A stretch of 26,455 nt of DNA from CAZGMC01 sp964526565 (GCA_964526565.1 CAZGMC010000061.1:1-26455), one strand, 5' to 3'; shown: positions 1-7,816, numbered from the stretch's first letter. Numbers and translations: made by a program. The notes: generated by a model from the letters alone, not told the origin.

Positions 1-1
1 G

Positions 2-538
2 GCCGACGCCCGAACCGACGCCCGAACCGACGCCCGAACCGACGCCCCGGCCGACGCCGTGATGCTGGCCGAGCTGATCGACCGGCTCGGCACCCGCATC
101 GGGCTGGACGCCGTGTGCCGCCCGGTGCCGCGCCAGAGCCACCTGCCCGAGGCGGCCGTCGCCGCCGCGCCGCCGCTGCCGGGACCGCCGGCCCCGGCCC
201 CGGCCCCGGCCCTGGTTCCGGCATGGCCGGTTGACCGGCCGCGGCCGCTCAGGCTGCTGCCAGTGCCGCACCCGGTGGCAGCGGTGGCGCCGGTGCCCGA
301 CGATCCGCCGCTGCTGTTCCGCTGGCGCGGCCGGGTGCACCGCGTCGTCCGCGCCGACGGCCCGGAGCGCCTGGCCCCGGAATGGTGGCGGCCGGCGGTG
401 GCTCGCGACGGGATGGACGACACCCGCGACTACTATCGCCTGGAAGACAGCGACGGCCGGCGGTTCTGGATGTACCGCGCCGGTCTCTACAACCCTGCAC
501 GGGCGCCGCGCTGGTTCCTGCACGGGCTGTTCGCCTGA
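2..538 (+). CDS. imuB: ImuB (inactive Y-family polymerase homologue), C-terminal part
   Basis: The reading frame is open to the left window edge, so only the last ~178 residues are present. The C-terminal block is typical of ImuB: an LIDRLGTRIG segment, then RPVPRQSHLPEAAV, a Pro/Ala linker, RPLRLLP, and the closing module FRWRGRVHRVV, PEWWR, TRDYYRLED, RRFWMYRAGLY and WFLHGLFA. ImuB belongs to the ImuA-ImuB-DnaE2 mutasome, where it acts as a non-catalytic hub that brings the error-prone polymerase to the beta clamp during SOS mutagenesis. The polymerase-like fold and clamp-binding motif lie outside the window. The visible N-terminal part carries a 12-bp repeat encoding ADART-type units just before LIDRLG, which looks like an expanded linker. 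A GTG at 59 gives a shorter frame but is unlikely to be the true start. Confidence 0.82.
   Translation, partial: ADARTDARTDARTDAPADAVMLAELIDRLGTRIGLDAVCRPVPRQSHLPEAAVAAAPPLPGPPAPAPAPALVPAWPVDRPRPLRLLPVPHPVAAVAPVPDDPPLLFRWRGRVHRVVRADGPERLAPEWWRPAVARDGMDDTRDYYRLEDSDGRRFWMYRAGLYNPARAPRWFLHGLFA
5..48 (+). repeat. 12-bp in-frame tandem repeat in imuB
   Basis: Three exact units of GACGCCCGAACC occupy 5-40, followed by a partial fourth. In the imuB frame they encode repeated DART residues. The array may continue to the left of the window. Confidence 0.85.
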
Positions 539-577
539 CCGGCGCCGGCGTGATGCCCGCCCGCTGCCGTCCCCGCG

Positions 578-609
578 CCGGAAAAATGTCGCAAAGCGCA
601 TTTTTCCGG
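578..609. terminator. Bidirectional intrinsic terminator after imuB
   Basis: CCGGAAAAATG (578-588) is perfectly complementary to CATTTTTCCGG (599-609). Inside, CGC and GCG pair around an AAA loop with one bulged T. Each strand therefore reads A-tract, hairpin, T-tract, the form of a bidirectional intrinsic terminator. It lies 40 bp past the imuB stop and before the promoter of the next gene. Confidence 0.6.
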
Positions 610-628
610 TTCATCTGGCGATCAGAAT

Positions 629-657
629 TTGTTATACAAGACAATAAGATGGATACT
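629..657 (+). promoter_or_regulatory. Candidate sigma-70-type promoter of the lytic transglycosylase gene
   Basis: TTGTTA (629-634) and GATACT (652-657) are separated by 17 bp in an AT-rich patch. They lie about 40 bp upstream of the chosen ATG at 698. The match is moderate, and no other good promoter is seen between the terminator and the gene. Confidence 0.4.
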
Positions 658-697
658 TTTGTTAATCCAAAGACGCAAAGCTGGAAGCGGGGACCCG

Positions 698-1330
698 ATG
701 ATGCGCCAAACGACGATCGCCACCGCAGCGTCCGCCTATCGCCGGTTCGCTCTGCCCGTCGTCCTGTTTGCGGCCCTGGCCGGCGGCATTGCCGCCTGCA
801 GCGGATCGCGCGACACCTCGGTGGGGCCGCCGGTCGCCTCGCCACAGACGATCGACTCCTATATCGCCGAATCGTCGCGCCGCTTCGACATTCCCGAAGA
901 ATGGATCCGGGCGGTCATGCATGTGGAGAGCGGCGGCCGCACCCACCTCAACGGCCAGCCCATTACCAGTCATGCGGGTGCCATGGGATTGATGCAGATC
1001 ATGCCGGCAACGTACGAGTACCTGCGCCGGCGCCACGATCTGGGCCCCGACCCGCACCATCCGCGCGACAACATCATGGCCGGTGCGGCCTATATCCGGG
1101 AAATGTACGACCAGTTCGGGTCGCCGGGCTTCCTCGCCGCCTACAATGCCGGGCCGGGCCGGTACGGCCAGTACCTGAACCACGGCCGGCCGCTGCCGCA
1201 GGAGACCCAGCGCTACGTCGCCCTGATCTATCCGCGCATCGCCAACATCAACCCCGCCACCGGCCGCCCCGCCTACCGCTACAACAGCGTGACGGAGCGG
1301 ACCCCGGCGGGTCGGCTCGATCCGGGCTGA
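698..1330 (+). CDS. Lytic transglycosylase (SLT domain) lipoprotein
   Basis: A periplasmic murein lytic transglycosylase that would cleave the MurNAc-GlcNAc bond of peptidoglycan. From the ATG at 698 the product is 210 residues. It has a signal peptide with a lipobox ending IAAC, so it should be a membrane-anchored lipoprotein. The SLT fold follows: RFDIPEEWIRAVMHVESGG with the catalytic Glu, GAMGLMQIMPATY, then the AYNAGPG motif and a QRYV segment near the end. I chose ATG 698 because AAGCGGGGA sits just upstream and the lipoprotein signal starts there. An upstream TTG at 629 would overlap the promoter. It stands alone between imuB and the opposing csbD-like gene. The family is clear; the specific paralogue is not. 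Confidence 0.88.
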   Translation: MMRQTTIATAASAYRRFALPVVLFAALAGGIAACSGSRDTSVGPPVASPQTIDSYIAESSRRFDIPEEWIRAVMHVESGGRTHLNGQPITSHAGAMGLMQIMPATYEYLRRRHDLGPDPHHPRDNIMAGAAYIREMYDQFGSPGFLAAYNAGPGRYGQYLNHGRPLPQETQRYVALIYPRIANINPATGRPAYRYNSVTERTPAGRLDPG

Positions 1331-1469
1331 GGCGCAAGGGGAGCCCCCGCCCGCCCCGCCACCGGCCGGCCGTGCGGTTCCCGGCGCGGGGGTGTCAGCG
1401 GGCGCGGGCGGCGCGCAGGGCATGGCGGGCGCAGCCGCGGTCCCGCCCGCCCGGATCCGCCGTGTTGCG

Positions 1470-1667
1470 TCAGACCTTGCCCATCCACTCGTCGATCTGG
1501 CGGTCGGCCTCTTCCTTCTTGATGCCGTAGCGCTCCTGCAGGCGGCCGGCCAGCTCGGTGCGCTTGCCGGCGACCTTCTCCATGTCGTCGTCGGTCAGCT
1601 TGCCCCACTGCTGCCGGGCCTGACCCTTGAACTGCTTCCAGTTGCCCTCGATCTGGTTCCACTCCAT
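1470..1667 (-). CDS. CsbD family stress-response protein
   Basis: A 65-residue hydrophilic protein beginning MEWNQIEGNWKQFKGQARQQ, with WGKLTDDDMEKVAGKR and a C-terminal IDEWMGKV. This is the full pattern and usual length (60-70 residues) of the CsbD family. These are small, charged, helical proteins induced by general stress, and their biochemical role is unknown. The start is fixed by an exact AGGAGG on the minus strand just ahead of the ATG. It points away from the assembly gap and is transcribed towards the lytic transglycosylase gene. Its promoter is probably within 1668-1860; no clear -35/-10 pair was found. Confidence 0.85.
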   Translation of the reverse strand: MEWNQIEGNWKQFKGQARQQWGKLTDDDMEKVAGKRTELAGRLQERYGIKKEEADRQIDEWMGKV

Positions 1668-1866
1668 GGAATCCTCCTGTCTGCTGGAGTAGGGCCGCGG
1701 CCGCCGGCGACTCCCTGTCCGCCGGCCCGGGCCTTGACGGCGCGCCACACCCCGTTTGGCCCACCGCCATATCCTTCGCCTCGTCCTCCGGCAGCGGCAG
1801 CACACGACTGCAGTTGCCGAATGCAACGATGTCCGGCCGATCAACCCCGGCAAGGCCACGCTTGTT

Positions 1867-1921
1867 CCGCACCGGGCCACCGCGCCCGACCGCCGCCACG
1901 CACAGGCGCGTCCGGAACAAA
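1867..1921 (+). repeat. 55-bp direct repeat, left copy beside the gap
   Basis: This segment is identical to 2022-2076. Its outer edges carry an 8-bp inverted pair, TTGTTCCG (1862-1869) and CGGAACAA (1913-1920), so a single-stranded copy could fold back. Identity on both sides of the Ns suggests a tandem array that did not assemble. Confidence 0.85.
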
Positions 1922-2021
1922 NNNNNNNNNNNNNNNNNNNNNNNNNNNNNNNNNNNNNNNNNNNNNNNNNNNNNNNNNNNNNNNNNNNNNNNNNNNNNNN
2001 NNNNNNNNNNNNNNNNNNNNN
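1922..2021. other. Assembly gap of exactly 100 N
   Basis: The run is exactly 100 N, the usual placeholder for a scaffold gap of unknown size. Any coding assignment across it is unsafe. Confidence 0.98.
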
Positions 2022-2076
2022 CCGCACCGGGCCACCGCGCCCGACCGCCGCCACGCACAGGCGCGTCCGGAACAAA
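2022..2076 (+). repeat. 55-bp direct repeat, right copy beside the gap
   Basis: An exact copy of 1867-1921. CCGCACCGG at its left edge is the inverse complement of CCGGTGCGG just beyond it (2078-2086), so this side can also form a hairpin. Confidence 0.85.
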
Positions 2077-2184
2077 GCCGGTGCGGGGCGTGTTGGTGGA
2101 GTCTCTGCACCGGTGCGGGGCGTCCGCCTGCTGTTGGCCGTACCGGCGTGGACCCCTCCCGCAGACTGGAGAGGCACGCACCCC

Positions 2185-2454
2185 ATGGCCGACACCACCG
2201 CCCTGACCTTCCTGTCCGTGTCGGGCAAGGCCGAGATCGTGCGCGACACCGGCCTGATGAAGGAGTTCTGGCGCGATCTCCTCAAGACCTGGTTTCCGCG
2301 CGGCACCGATGATCCGGAGCTGCCCCTGCTGCGAATCCCGATCGGCAAGGCCGAGTACTGGGACGGCGCCACGGGCGAGATGGTCGATCTGGACGCCCGC
2401 CCGGACGCTACGGAACCGCCCGAACCCGGCCGGTCATTTCACATGGTGATCTGA
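2185..2454 (+). CDS. PNPOx-like general stress protein, C-terminal fragment (probable remnant)
   Basis: Residues TFLSVSGKAEIVRDTGLM, the FW..LLKTWFPRGTDDPELPLLRI stretch and KAEYWD match the C-terminal half of the pyridoxamine 5'-phosphate oxidase-related general stress protein 26 family, a flavin-binding split-barrel fold. Family members are usually about 150-170 residues. Here only 89 remain from the ATG at 2185, and the first strands of the barrel are missing. The in-frame sequence upstream of 2185 is repeat-derived and shows no family similarity. A GGAGAGG lies upstream of the ATG, so the fragment could be translated. The missing half probably reflects the repeat/gap region next to it, by true truncation or misassembly. 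It is unlikely to bind flavin on its own. Confidence 0.6.
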   Translation: MADTTALTFLSVSGKAEIVRDTGLMKEFWRDLLKTWFPRGTDDPELPLLRIPIGKAEYWDGATGEMVDLDARPDATEPPEPGRSFHMVI

Positions 2455-2566
2455 CGGGTGCGCCGCACCGCTGCCGACCGGCGGCCGGCGACACGGTCCA
2501 GGGGCACGATCCAGGGGGAGGCCGCCTCTCGCCCCAATCCCCCACTCAATCCAAGGAGACAATCCG

Positions 2567-3073
2567 ATGACCTCGGAAGCGCTGAAGACGCAGGCCACAG
2601 TCGAGACCGTCGATACCGGCCTGGAGCAGAAGACCCGCGAGCGGCTGGCCGAAGGCGTGGCCGCGCTGGTCGCCGACACCTACGCCCTGCTGATCAAGAC
2701 CCACGGCTATCACTGGAACGTCGTCGGGCCGCTGTTCTACTCGCTGCACAAGCTGACCGAGGAGCAGTACGAGGACCTGTTCGAGGCGGCCGACGACCTC
2801 GCGGAGCGGGTCCGCGCCCTGGGCTTCCCGGCCCCCGGCAGCTTCACCCGAATGTCCAACATGTCCGTCATCGAGGAGGCGCAGGGTGCCCCCGCTGCCG
2901 AGGACATGATCAAGGACCTGATCCGCGACAACGAGGCGATCGTCCGCCGCATGCGCGAGACAGCCGTCCTCGCCGACGAGCTCGAGGACACCGTCACCAG
3001 CGACCTGCTCACCCAGCGCATGGGCACGCATGAAAAGGCGGTGTGGATGCTCAAGGCCATCGTCACCGGCTGA
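2567..3073 (+). CDS. dps: Dps family DNA-binding ferritin-like protein
   Basis: A 168-residue Dps protein. Dps dodecamers store iron, use hydrogen peroxide to oxidise Fe2+, and coat DNA in stationary phase or under oxidative stress. The ferroxidase ligands at the subunit interface are all visible: HGYHWN (His49), LHKL (His61) and EAADDLAE (Asp76, Glu80), with the same spacing as in characterised Dps. The N-terminal tail of about 20 residues is acidic rather than Lys-rich, so DNA binding through the tail is not obvious. AAGGAGA precedes the ATG. The gene is followed directly by a strong terminator and appears monocistronic. Confidence 0.93.
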   Translation: MTSEALKTQATVETVDTGLEQKTRERLAEGVAALVADTYALLIKTHGYHWNVVGPLFYSLHKLTEEQYEDLFEAADDLAERVRALGFPAPGSFTRMSNMSVIEEAQGAPAAEDMIKDLIRDNEAIVRRMRETAVLADELEDTVTSDLLTQRMGTHEKAVWMLKAIVTG

Positions 3074-3098
3074 CCCGACCGCACACCCGAACACGGCA

Positions 3099-3129
3099 AG
3101 GCCCCACCCGGCATTCGGGCGGGGCCTTT
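3099..3129 (+). terminator. Intrinsic terminator of dps
   Basis: AGGCCCCACCCG (3099-3110) pairs with CGGGCGGGGCCT (3116-3127) with a single mismatch and a 5-nt loop. A short T stretch follows. It sits 25 bp after the dps stop. Confidence 0.75.
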
Positions 3130-3220
3130 CCCATGAACCACACGACATTTTCGCTTGGGCTCAAGCCGTGGTCGCGCAATGTTAGGCGTTTCAGGGAAGA
3201 CCGCAGGGAGAACGGCCGCC

Positions 3221-3397
3221 ATGCTCCCGCCCGTGCCCATGCTCGCCCAGCTGCCCCGGCTGCCGCCGGGGCACCTGCCGGAGGTGCCGCCGGTGCAGCC
3301 GCCGCCCGGCGATCCGGAGGAGATCCCCGTCGAGGAGCCGCCCGGCGCGCCGGGCGATGATCCGCCGCAGCGGCCGCCGAACGTGCCGCTGCAATAG
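3221..3397 (+). CDS. Small proline-rich hypothetical protein
   Basis: A 58-residue frame from ATG 3221, preceded by CAGGGAGAA. The product is extremely rich in Pro (about a third of residues) and Glu/Asp, with repeated PP and EEP/DDPP motifs, and ends NVPLQ. There is no signal peptide, membrane segment or recognised domain. A longer version from 3155 lacks a good ribosome site. High GC makes chance Pro-rich frames likely, so coding status is uncertain. Confidence 0.4.
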   Translation: MLPPVPMLAQLPRLPPGHLPEVPPVQPPPGDPEEIPVEEPPGAPGDDPPQRPPNVPLQ

Positions 3398-3408
3398 CTG
3401 TCGTCGCG

Positions 3409-3786
3409 TCAGCGCCGCGTGCCCGAGGTCGGCGTCGGCGTGCGCAGGCTGGCGGTCGACTTCGCCGCCGAACCGGGTTCCGGTTCGCGGTCCCGCTGCA
3501 TCGGCGCCTCGCCGGTGCCGGTACCCGTACCGGTGCCGTCGGTCGGCCGGTTGGTCTGCACGGCCAGCCACGCCAACCCGCCGAGCAGCAGGAAGATCAT
3601 CAGCGGCGGCACGATCATGGCAGCCAGCCAGAACTCGCGCCCATAGGCATAGGTCAGCGGCCCGACCGCCGCGACGTAGATTGCCGCAATGATGGTGGCG
3701 ATCACCCAGACGCGGAAGGTGATGCGGCGACGTCGGCGCTGCCGCGGCGTTTCGCCCCTGTCGCTGCGATTGTCCCCTCGAGACAT
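3409..3786 (-). CDS. Two-helix inner membrane protein, function unknown
   Basis: From ATG 3786 the product is 125 residues. It has a basic cytoplasmic N-terminus with a run of Arg (RQRRRRR), then helix 1 (VWVIATIIAAIYVAAVG), a short loop, helix 2 (FWLAAMIVPPLMIFLLLGGL), and a hydrophilic tail with a GTGTGTGTG tract and a Thr/Ser/Arg-rich end. GAGGAG upstream supports this start; a frame from 3936 adds an implausible leader. The helices, basic N-terminus and tail suggest a real small membrane protein. No family is recognised. It is downstream of pheS on the same strand but separated by 214 bp, so it is probably a separate transcript. Confidence 0.6.
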   Translation of the reverse strand: MSRGDNRSDRGETPRQRRRRRITFRVWVIATIIAAIYVAAVGPLTYAYGREFWLAAMIVPPLMIFLLLGGLAWLAVQTNRPTDGTGTGTGTGEAPMQRDREPEPGSAAKSTASLRTPTPTSGTRR

Positions 3787-3980
3787 GCCCCGTGCTCCTC
3801 TTTCCGCCGACGGCAGCCCTGTCACGAGGACAGCTTGCCTGCCTCCCCGGACAGGGCGGCCCGGCGCCGCAATCCGGGCAGGGGAAACAGGCAACCTGTC
3901 CCCGTCACCTCTGGTGTCATACCGTGTCGGATGCAAAACCCGGTGCGGCGGGGATGGTTCCGGGATTACGGGCGCCGGCA

Positions 3981-4002
3981 GAGCGGCCGGATTCGGCCGC
4001 TC
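3981..4002 (-). terminator. Hairpin overlapping the pheS stop codon
   Basis: GAGCGGCC (3981-3988) and GGCCGCTC (3995-4002) form an exact 8-bp stem with a 6-nt loop that includes the pheS stop codon. There is no T-tract, so it may only stall polymerase or protect the mRNA 3' end. Confidence 0.35.
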
Positions 4003-5074
4003 AGGTCGACCCGAACGCCAGGCTCGGCACGTCCAGCGGCAGGAAGCCGTAGTGGCGCAGCCAGCGCAGGTCGCTCTCGAAGAACGTCCGCAGGTCGGGG
4101 ATGCCGTATTTCAGCATGGCCGGCCGCTCGACGCCCATGCCGAAGGCGAAGCCCTGATAGCGCGTGCTGTCGATGCCCGACATCTCCAGCACGTTGGGAT
4201 GGACCATGCCGCAGCCCAGGATCTCCAGCCAGTCGCCGAACTTGCCGAGCTTGAGTTCGCCGCCCCGGCGCGAGCAGCCAATGTCCATCTCCGCCGACGG
4301 CTCGGTGAACGGGAAGAATGACGGGCGGAACCGCACCGGCAGGTCGTCGATGCCGAAAAAGGCCCGCGCGAACTCCATCAGGCAGCCCTTGAGATGGCCC
4401 ATGTGGGTCGTCTCGTCGACCACCAGTCCCTCGATCTGATGGAACATCGGCGTGTGGGTCATGTCGTAGTCGGACCGGTAGGTGCGGCCCGGCGCAATGA
4501 TGCGGATCGGCGGCTTCGTCGCCATCATGGTGCGGATCTGCACTGGCGACGTGTGCGTGCGCAGCACCGTCGTGGTGCCATCCGGCTGCGGCGGCAGATA
4601 GAAGGTATCGTGCATCTGCCGCGCCGGGTGCTCCGGCGGGATGTTCAGGGCGGTGAAATTGTGGAAGTCGTCCTCGATGTCCGGCCCCTCGGCAACGGTG
4701 AAGTCCATCTCGGCGAAGATGGCGATCATCTCGTCCAGGGTCTGGGAGATCGGGTGGATGTGCCCGACCCGCTCCGGCCGCACCGGCAGGGTGACATCAA
4801 GGCGCTCGCGCTCCAGCCGCTCCTGCAGGGCGTGGCGAGCCAGCACCGCCTTGCGCGCCTCGATCGCCGCGGCGACCTCGTCCTTGACGGCATTGAGGGC
4901 GGCACCGCGTTCCCGCCGGGCGTCCGGGTCGAGCTGGCCGAGCGTCTTCATCAGCCCGGTCAGCCGGCCCTTCTTGCCCAGTATGGTGACGCGCGCCTCC
5001 TCCAGCGCGGCGAGGTCGGCGGCCGCCGCCGCCTGCCCCAGCAGCTCGTCCTTCAGGGCGTCGAGGTCGTCCAT
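4001..5074 (-). CDS. pheS: Phenylalanine--tRNA ligase alpha subunit
   Basis: The catalytic alpha subunit of the (alpha-beta)2 enzyme that charges tRNA-Phe; cytoplasmic. The 357 residues match the usual bacterial length. An N-terminal coiled-coil arm (residues 1-85) recognises tRNA, followed by the class II core: HIHPISQTLDEM, FTVAEGPDIEDDFHNFTALN, HPARQMHDTFY, LLRTHTSPVQIRTM-type residues (here VLRTHTSPVQ), GRTYRSDYDMTHTPMFHQIEGL, and motif 3 GMGVERPAM (312-320). Pro318 in motif 3 is unusual, since Ile or Leu is normal there. GGGAGG precedes the ATG. It follows rplT by 55 bp and shares the rpmI promoter. pheT, usually next in line, is not downstream in this window. Confidence 0.95.
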   Translation of the reverse strand: MDDLDALKDELLGQAAAAADLAALEEARVTILGKKGRLTGLMKTLGQLDPDARRERGAALNAVKDEVAAAIEARKAVLARHALQERLERERLDVTLPVRPERVGHIHPISQTLDEMIAIFAEMDFTVAEGPDIEDDFHNFTALNIPPEHPARQMHDTFYLPPQPDGTTTVLRTHTSPVQIRTMMATKPPIRIIAPGRTYRSDYDMTHTPMFHQIEGLVVDETTHMGHLKGCLMEFARAFFGIDDLPVRFRPSFFPFTEPSAEMDIGCSRRGGELKLGKFGDWLEILGCGMVHPNVLEMSGIDSTRYQGFAFGMGVERPAMLKYGIPDLRTFFESDLRWLRHYGFLPLDVPSLAFGST

Positions 5075-5129
5075 CCCGTGCCTCCCGTGCCTGGCGTGCC
5101 TGGCGAGGATCGGCCGCGGCCGACCGGCG

Positions 5130-5486
5130 TTACGCCAGGGCCGCCCGTGCCTGGTCGACCAGCGACTTGAACACGTCCGGCTCGCGCACCGCCAGGTCGG
5201 CCAGCACCTTGCGGTCGAGGTCGATGCCGGCGACCTTCAGGCCGTGAATGAACGTCGAGTAGGTCATGTCGTGCTCGCGGGTGCCGGCGTTGATCCGCTG
5301 GATCCACAGCGCGCGGAAGTCGCGCTTGCGGTTGCGGCGGTCGCGATAGGCGTACTGCAGCGCCTTGTCCACCGCCTGCTTGGCGATCCGGTAGCTGGTC
5401 GAGCGGCGGCCGCGGTAGCCCTCGGCCCGCTCCAGAACCTTCTTGTGCCGGGCGTGCGAGGTGACGCCGCGTTTGACACGTGCCAT
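5130..5486 (-). CDS. rplT: 50S ribosomal protein L20
   Basis: A 118-residue protein with the full L20 signature: MARVKRGVTSHARHKKVL, GYRGRRSTSYRIAKQAV, YAYRDRRNRKRDFRALWIQRINAGTRE and the C-terminal globular part GIDLDRKVLADLA. L20 binds 23S rRNA early and is essential for 50S assembly. In some bacteria it also represses its own operon by binding the leader. GGAGGG lies just upstream of the ATG. It is the middle gene of rpmI-rplT-pheS, 15 bp after rpmI. Confidence 0.97.
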   Translation of the reverse strand: MARVKRGVTSHARHKKVLERAEGYRGRRSTSYRIAKQAVDKALQYAYRDRRNRKRDFRALWIQRINAGTREHDMTYSTFIHGLKVAGIDLDRKVLADLAVREPDVFKSLVDQARAALA

Positions 5487-5501
5487 GTCCGGTTCCCTCC
5501 G

Positions 5502-5702
5502 TCAGCCGTTGGGCAGCATGTAGCGGCGCACCTTGCGGGCGTCGGGTTCGCACATGATCTTGGTGCCCTGGTTGCGCTCCTTGGCGGCCTTGTCCTTGCT
5601 GATCAGGCGGTGGCGCCGGTAGGCGGAGTTGAACCGGACCTTGCCGGTCGCGGTCAGGCGGAAGCGCCCCTTGGCGGCGCTCCTGGTCTTCATCTTGGGC
5701 AT
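5502..5702 (-). CDS. rpmI: 50S ribosomal protein L35
   Basis: A 66-residue basic protein beginning MPKMKTRSAAKGRFRLTATGKV, the conserved L35 N-terminus, with RRHRLISKD in the middle and VRRYMLPNG at the end. L35 is a small structural protein of the large subunit. AGAGGA precedes the ATG. It is the first gene of rpmI-rplT-pheS. infC, which precedes rpmI in many bacteria, is not upstream here. Confidence 0.96.
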   Translation of the reverse strand: MPKMKTRSAAKGRFRLTATGKVRFNSAYRRHRLISKDKAAKERNQGTKIMCEPDARKVRRYMLPNG

Positions 5703-5825
5703 TTTGCGGTGTCCTCTTGGCCTCGTCGGCGCCGCCGCGGCGGCGGCACGCCTTGCTTTTCTTTCAGGGCGGGTGGGCATGCCCTTTGGGTTCGACCCCG
5801 GCCTCGCCGCCCGAACGGAACGGGG
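5703..5825 (-). promoter_or_regulatory. 5' leader of the rpmI-rplT-pheS mRNA
   Basis: About 115 nt separate the predicted transcription start (near 5819) from the rpmI ATG. On the transcribed strand it contains a GGGCATGCCC palindrome and a strong GCCGCCGCGGCGGC hairpin-forming segment close to the ribosome site. L20 or attenuation control is possible because L20 autoregulates in other bacteria. No specific leader family was recognised. Confidence 0.4.
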
Positions 5826-5855
5826 GTTATATGCCGTTGCGGTGCGGCATGGCAA
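5826..5855 (-). promoter_or_regulatory. Sigma-70-type promoter of rpmI-rplT-pheS
   Basis: On the minus strand, TTGCCA (5850-5855) and TATAAC (5826-5831) are 18 bp apart. Each hexamer matches the consensus at five of six positions. It is the best promoter match I found in the window and sits about 125 bp upstream of rpmI. Confidence 0.65.
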
Positions 5856-5901
5856 CCCCGGCGAACGCGGCGGCACGTTCGCAGCCCGAGTCGTGAAGAC
5901 C

Positions 5902-5932
5902 TTGCAGACGGCCGGCGCCGTCCCGTGATAAT
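5902..5932 (+). promoter_or_regulatory. Possible promoter with internal palindrome before the receiver gene
   Basis: TTGCAG (5902-5907) and GATAAT (5927-5932) are 19 bp apart. The spacer holds the exact inverted repeat GACGGC-CGGC-GCCGTC (5907-5922). The -35 match is weak, and the palindrome may be an operator or only a GC-rich coincidence. It lies about 85 bp upstream of the receiver gene. Confidence 0.3.
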
Positions 5933-6016
5933 GCATCCGTTCGCAGGGGTCCGGCGCCCGCCCGCGGCATCCGGCCGGGCCGATCATCGCAGGCGCAGGG
6001 AGGGAGGCCGTCCTTC

Positions 6017-6472
6017 ATGGAACTCAGGAACCGCCAATCGCGTCCCGTTACGCTGCTGCTGGTCGAGGATGACCCGGCCCATGCCGACCTGATCATGACG
6101 AACTTGCGCAAGGGCGGCATCCATAACGATGTGGTCCACGTGTCGGACGGCGAGCAGACCTTTGATTTCCTGTACGGCCGGCGCGGCTATGCCGGGCAGG
6201 TGCGCCCCGATTCGCTGGTCATCCTGCTGGACCTCTACCTGCCGAAGGTCGACGGGTTCGAGGTTCTGCAGGCAGTCAAGGCCGACATGACCCTGAAGAC
6301 CACCCCGGTCATCGTCCTTACCTCGAGCGAGGACCCGGAGGAGATGGAGCGCTGCTATGCGCTCGGCTGCAACCTGTTCATTCCCAAGCCGGTGGAATTC
6401 GAGAACTTCGCCTCGGTCATGCGCGAGCTGGGCCTGCTGATGATCGCCACCGCCATGCCGAAGACGGACTGA
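6017..6472 (+). CDS. Single-domain response regulator (CheY-like, Rcp1-type)
   Basis: A 151-residue stand-alone receiver with no output domain. It would be phosphorylated by a partner histidine kinase and act through protein contacts. The receiver residues are present: acidic cluster Glu17-Asp18-Asp19 (LLLVEDDPAHADL), phospho-acceptor Asp72 in VILLDLYLPKVDG, switch Thr102 (VLTSSED) and Lys124 (IPKPVEF). The HADLI segment and the long loop before VILLDL resemble the Rcp1-type receivers paired with phytochrome-like kinases. GGGAGGGAGG precedes the ATG. No kinase gene is adjacent, so the partner is unknown. It converges on livJ, with a shared terminator between. Confidence 0.9.
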   Translation: MELRNRQSRPVTLLLVEDDPAHADLIMTNLRKGGIHNDVVHVSDGEQTFDFLYGRRGYAGQVRPDSLVILLDLYLPKVDGFEVLQAVKADMTLKTTPVIVLTSSEDPEEMERCYALGCNLFIPKPVEFENFASVMRELGLLMIATAMPKTD

Positions 6473-6508
6473 GGGCGGGCCCGCCGGCAGATCCGCCCCC
6501 ACAGCGAA

Positions 6509-6533
6509 AGGGCCCGGCGGTTGGCCGGGCCCT
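6509..6533. terminator. Terminator between the receiver gene and livJ
   Basis: AGGGCCCGGC (6509-6518) and GCCGGGCCCT (6524-6533) form an exact 10-bp stem with a 5-nt loop. On the minus strand the stem is followed by TTT, so it most clearly ends the liv transcript. It may also stop the opposing receiver transcript. Confidence 0.75.
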
Positions 6534-6557
6534 CGCGCGTTGGGGACTGGGGCCGGA

Positions 6558-7661
<1,104 letters not shown>

Positions 7662-7816
7662 CTCGGAAGCTCCAGTCTGTCTTTTCAGGTTGATGGTCCG
7701 GCGCCGCACGGCCTGGGCCGGCTGCGGCGTGACATGAATTTGTCTACTTTCCAGCGAAGTTGCAATGTCCCGACCGCGTCCCTGCCGCGATACGCCGCCG
7801 CTCAGCCGCCCGCCGT

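Larger units (their letters stand above)
1668..2184. other. 517-bp region without an intact gene, holding the assembly gap and repeats
   Basis: The region between the csbD-like gene and the PNPOx remnant contains a 100-N gap, a 55-bp sequence on each side of it, and a 14-bp direct repeat CCGGTGCGGGGCGT (2078-2091 and 2110-2123). Reading frames crossing the Ns have no recognisable similarity and are not called. The left part should contain the csbD promoter. Confidence 0.7.

Noticed and set aside
1279..2372. Long frames crossing the 100-N gap on both strands
   Set aside because: They exist only because N codons contain no stops. The real gene within is the csbD-like frame at 1470-1667.
7662..7816. 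Separate promoter for livJ
   Set aside because: TTGCAA and CAAATT on the minus strand are 17 bp apart but the -10 matches at only three positions. The 155-bp spacing leaves an internal promoter possible, but this match is not enough to call it.
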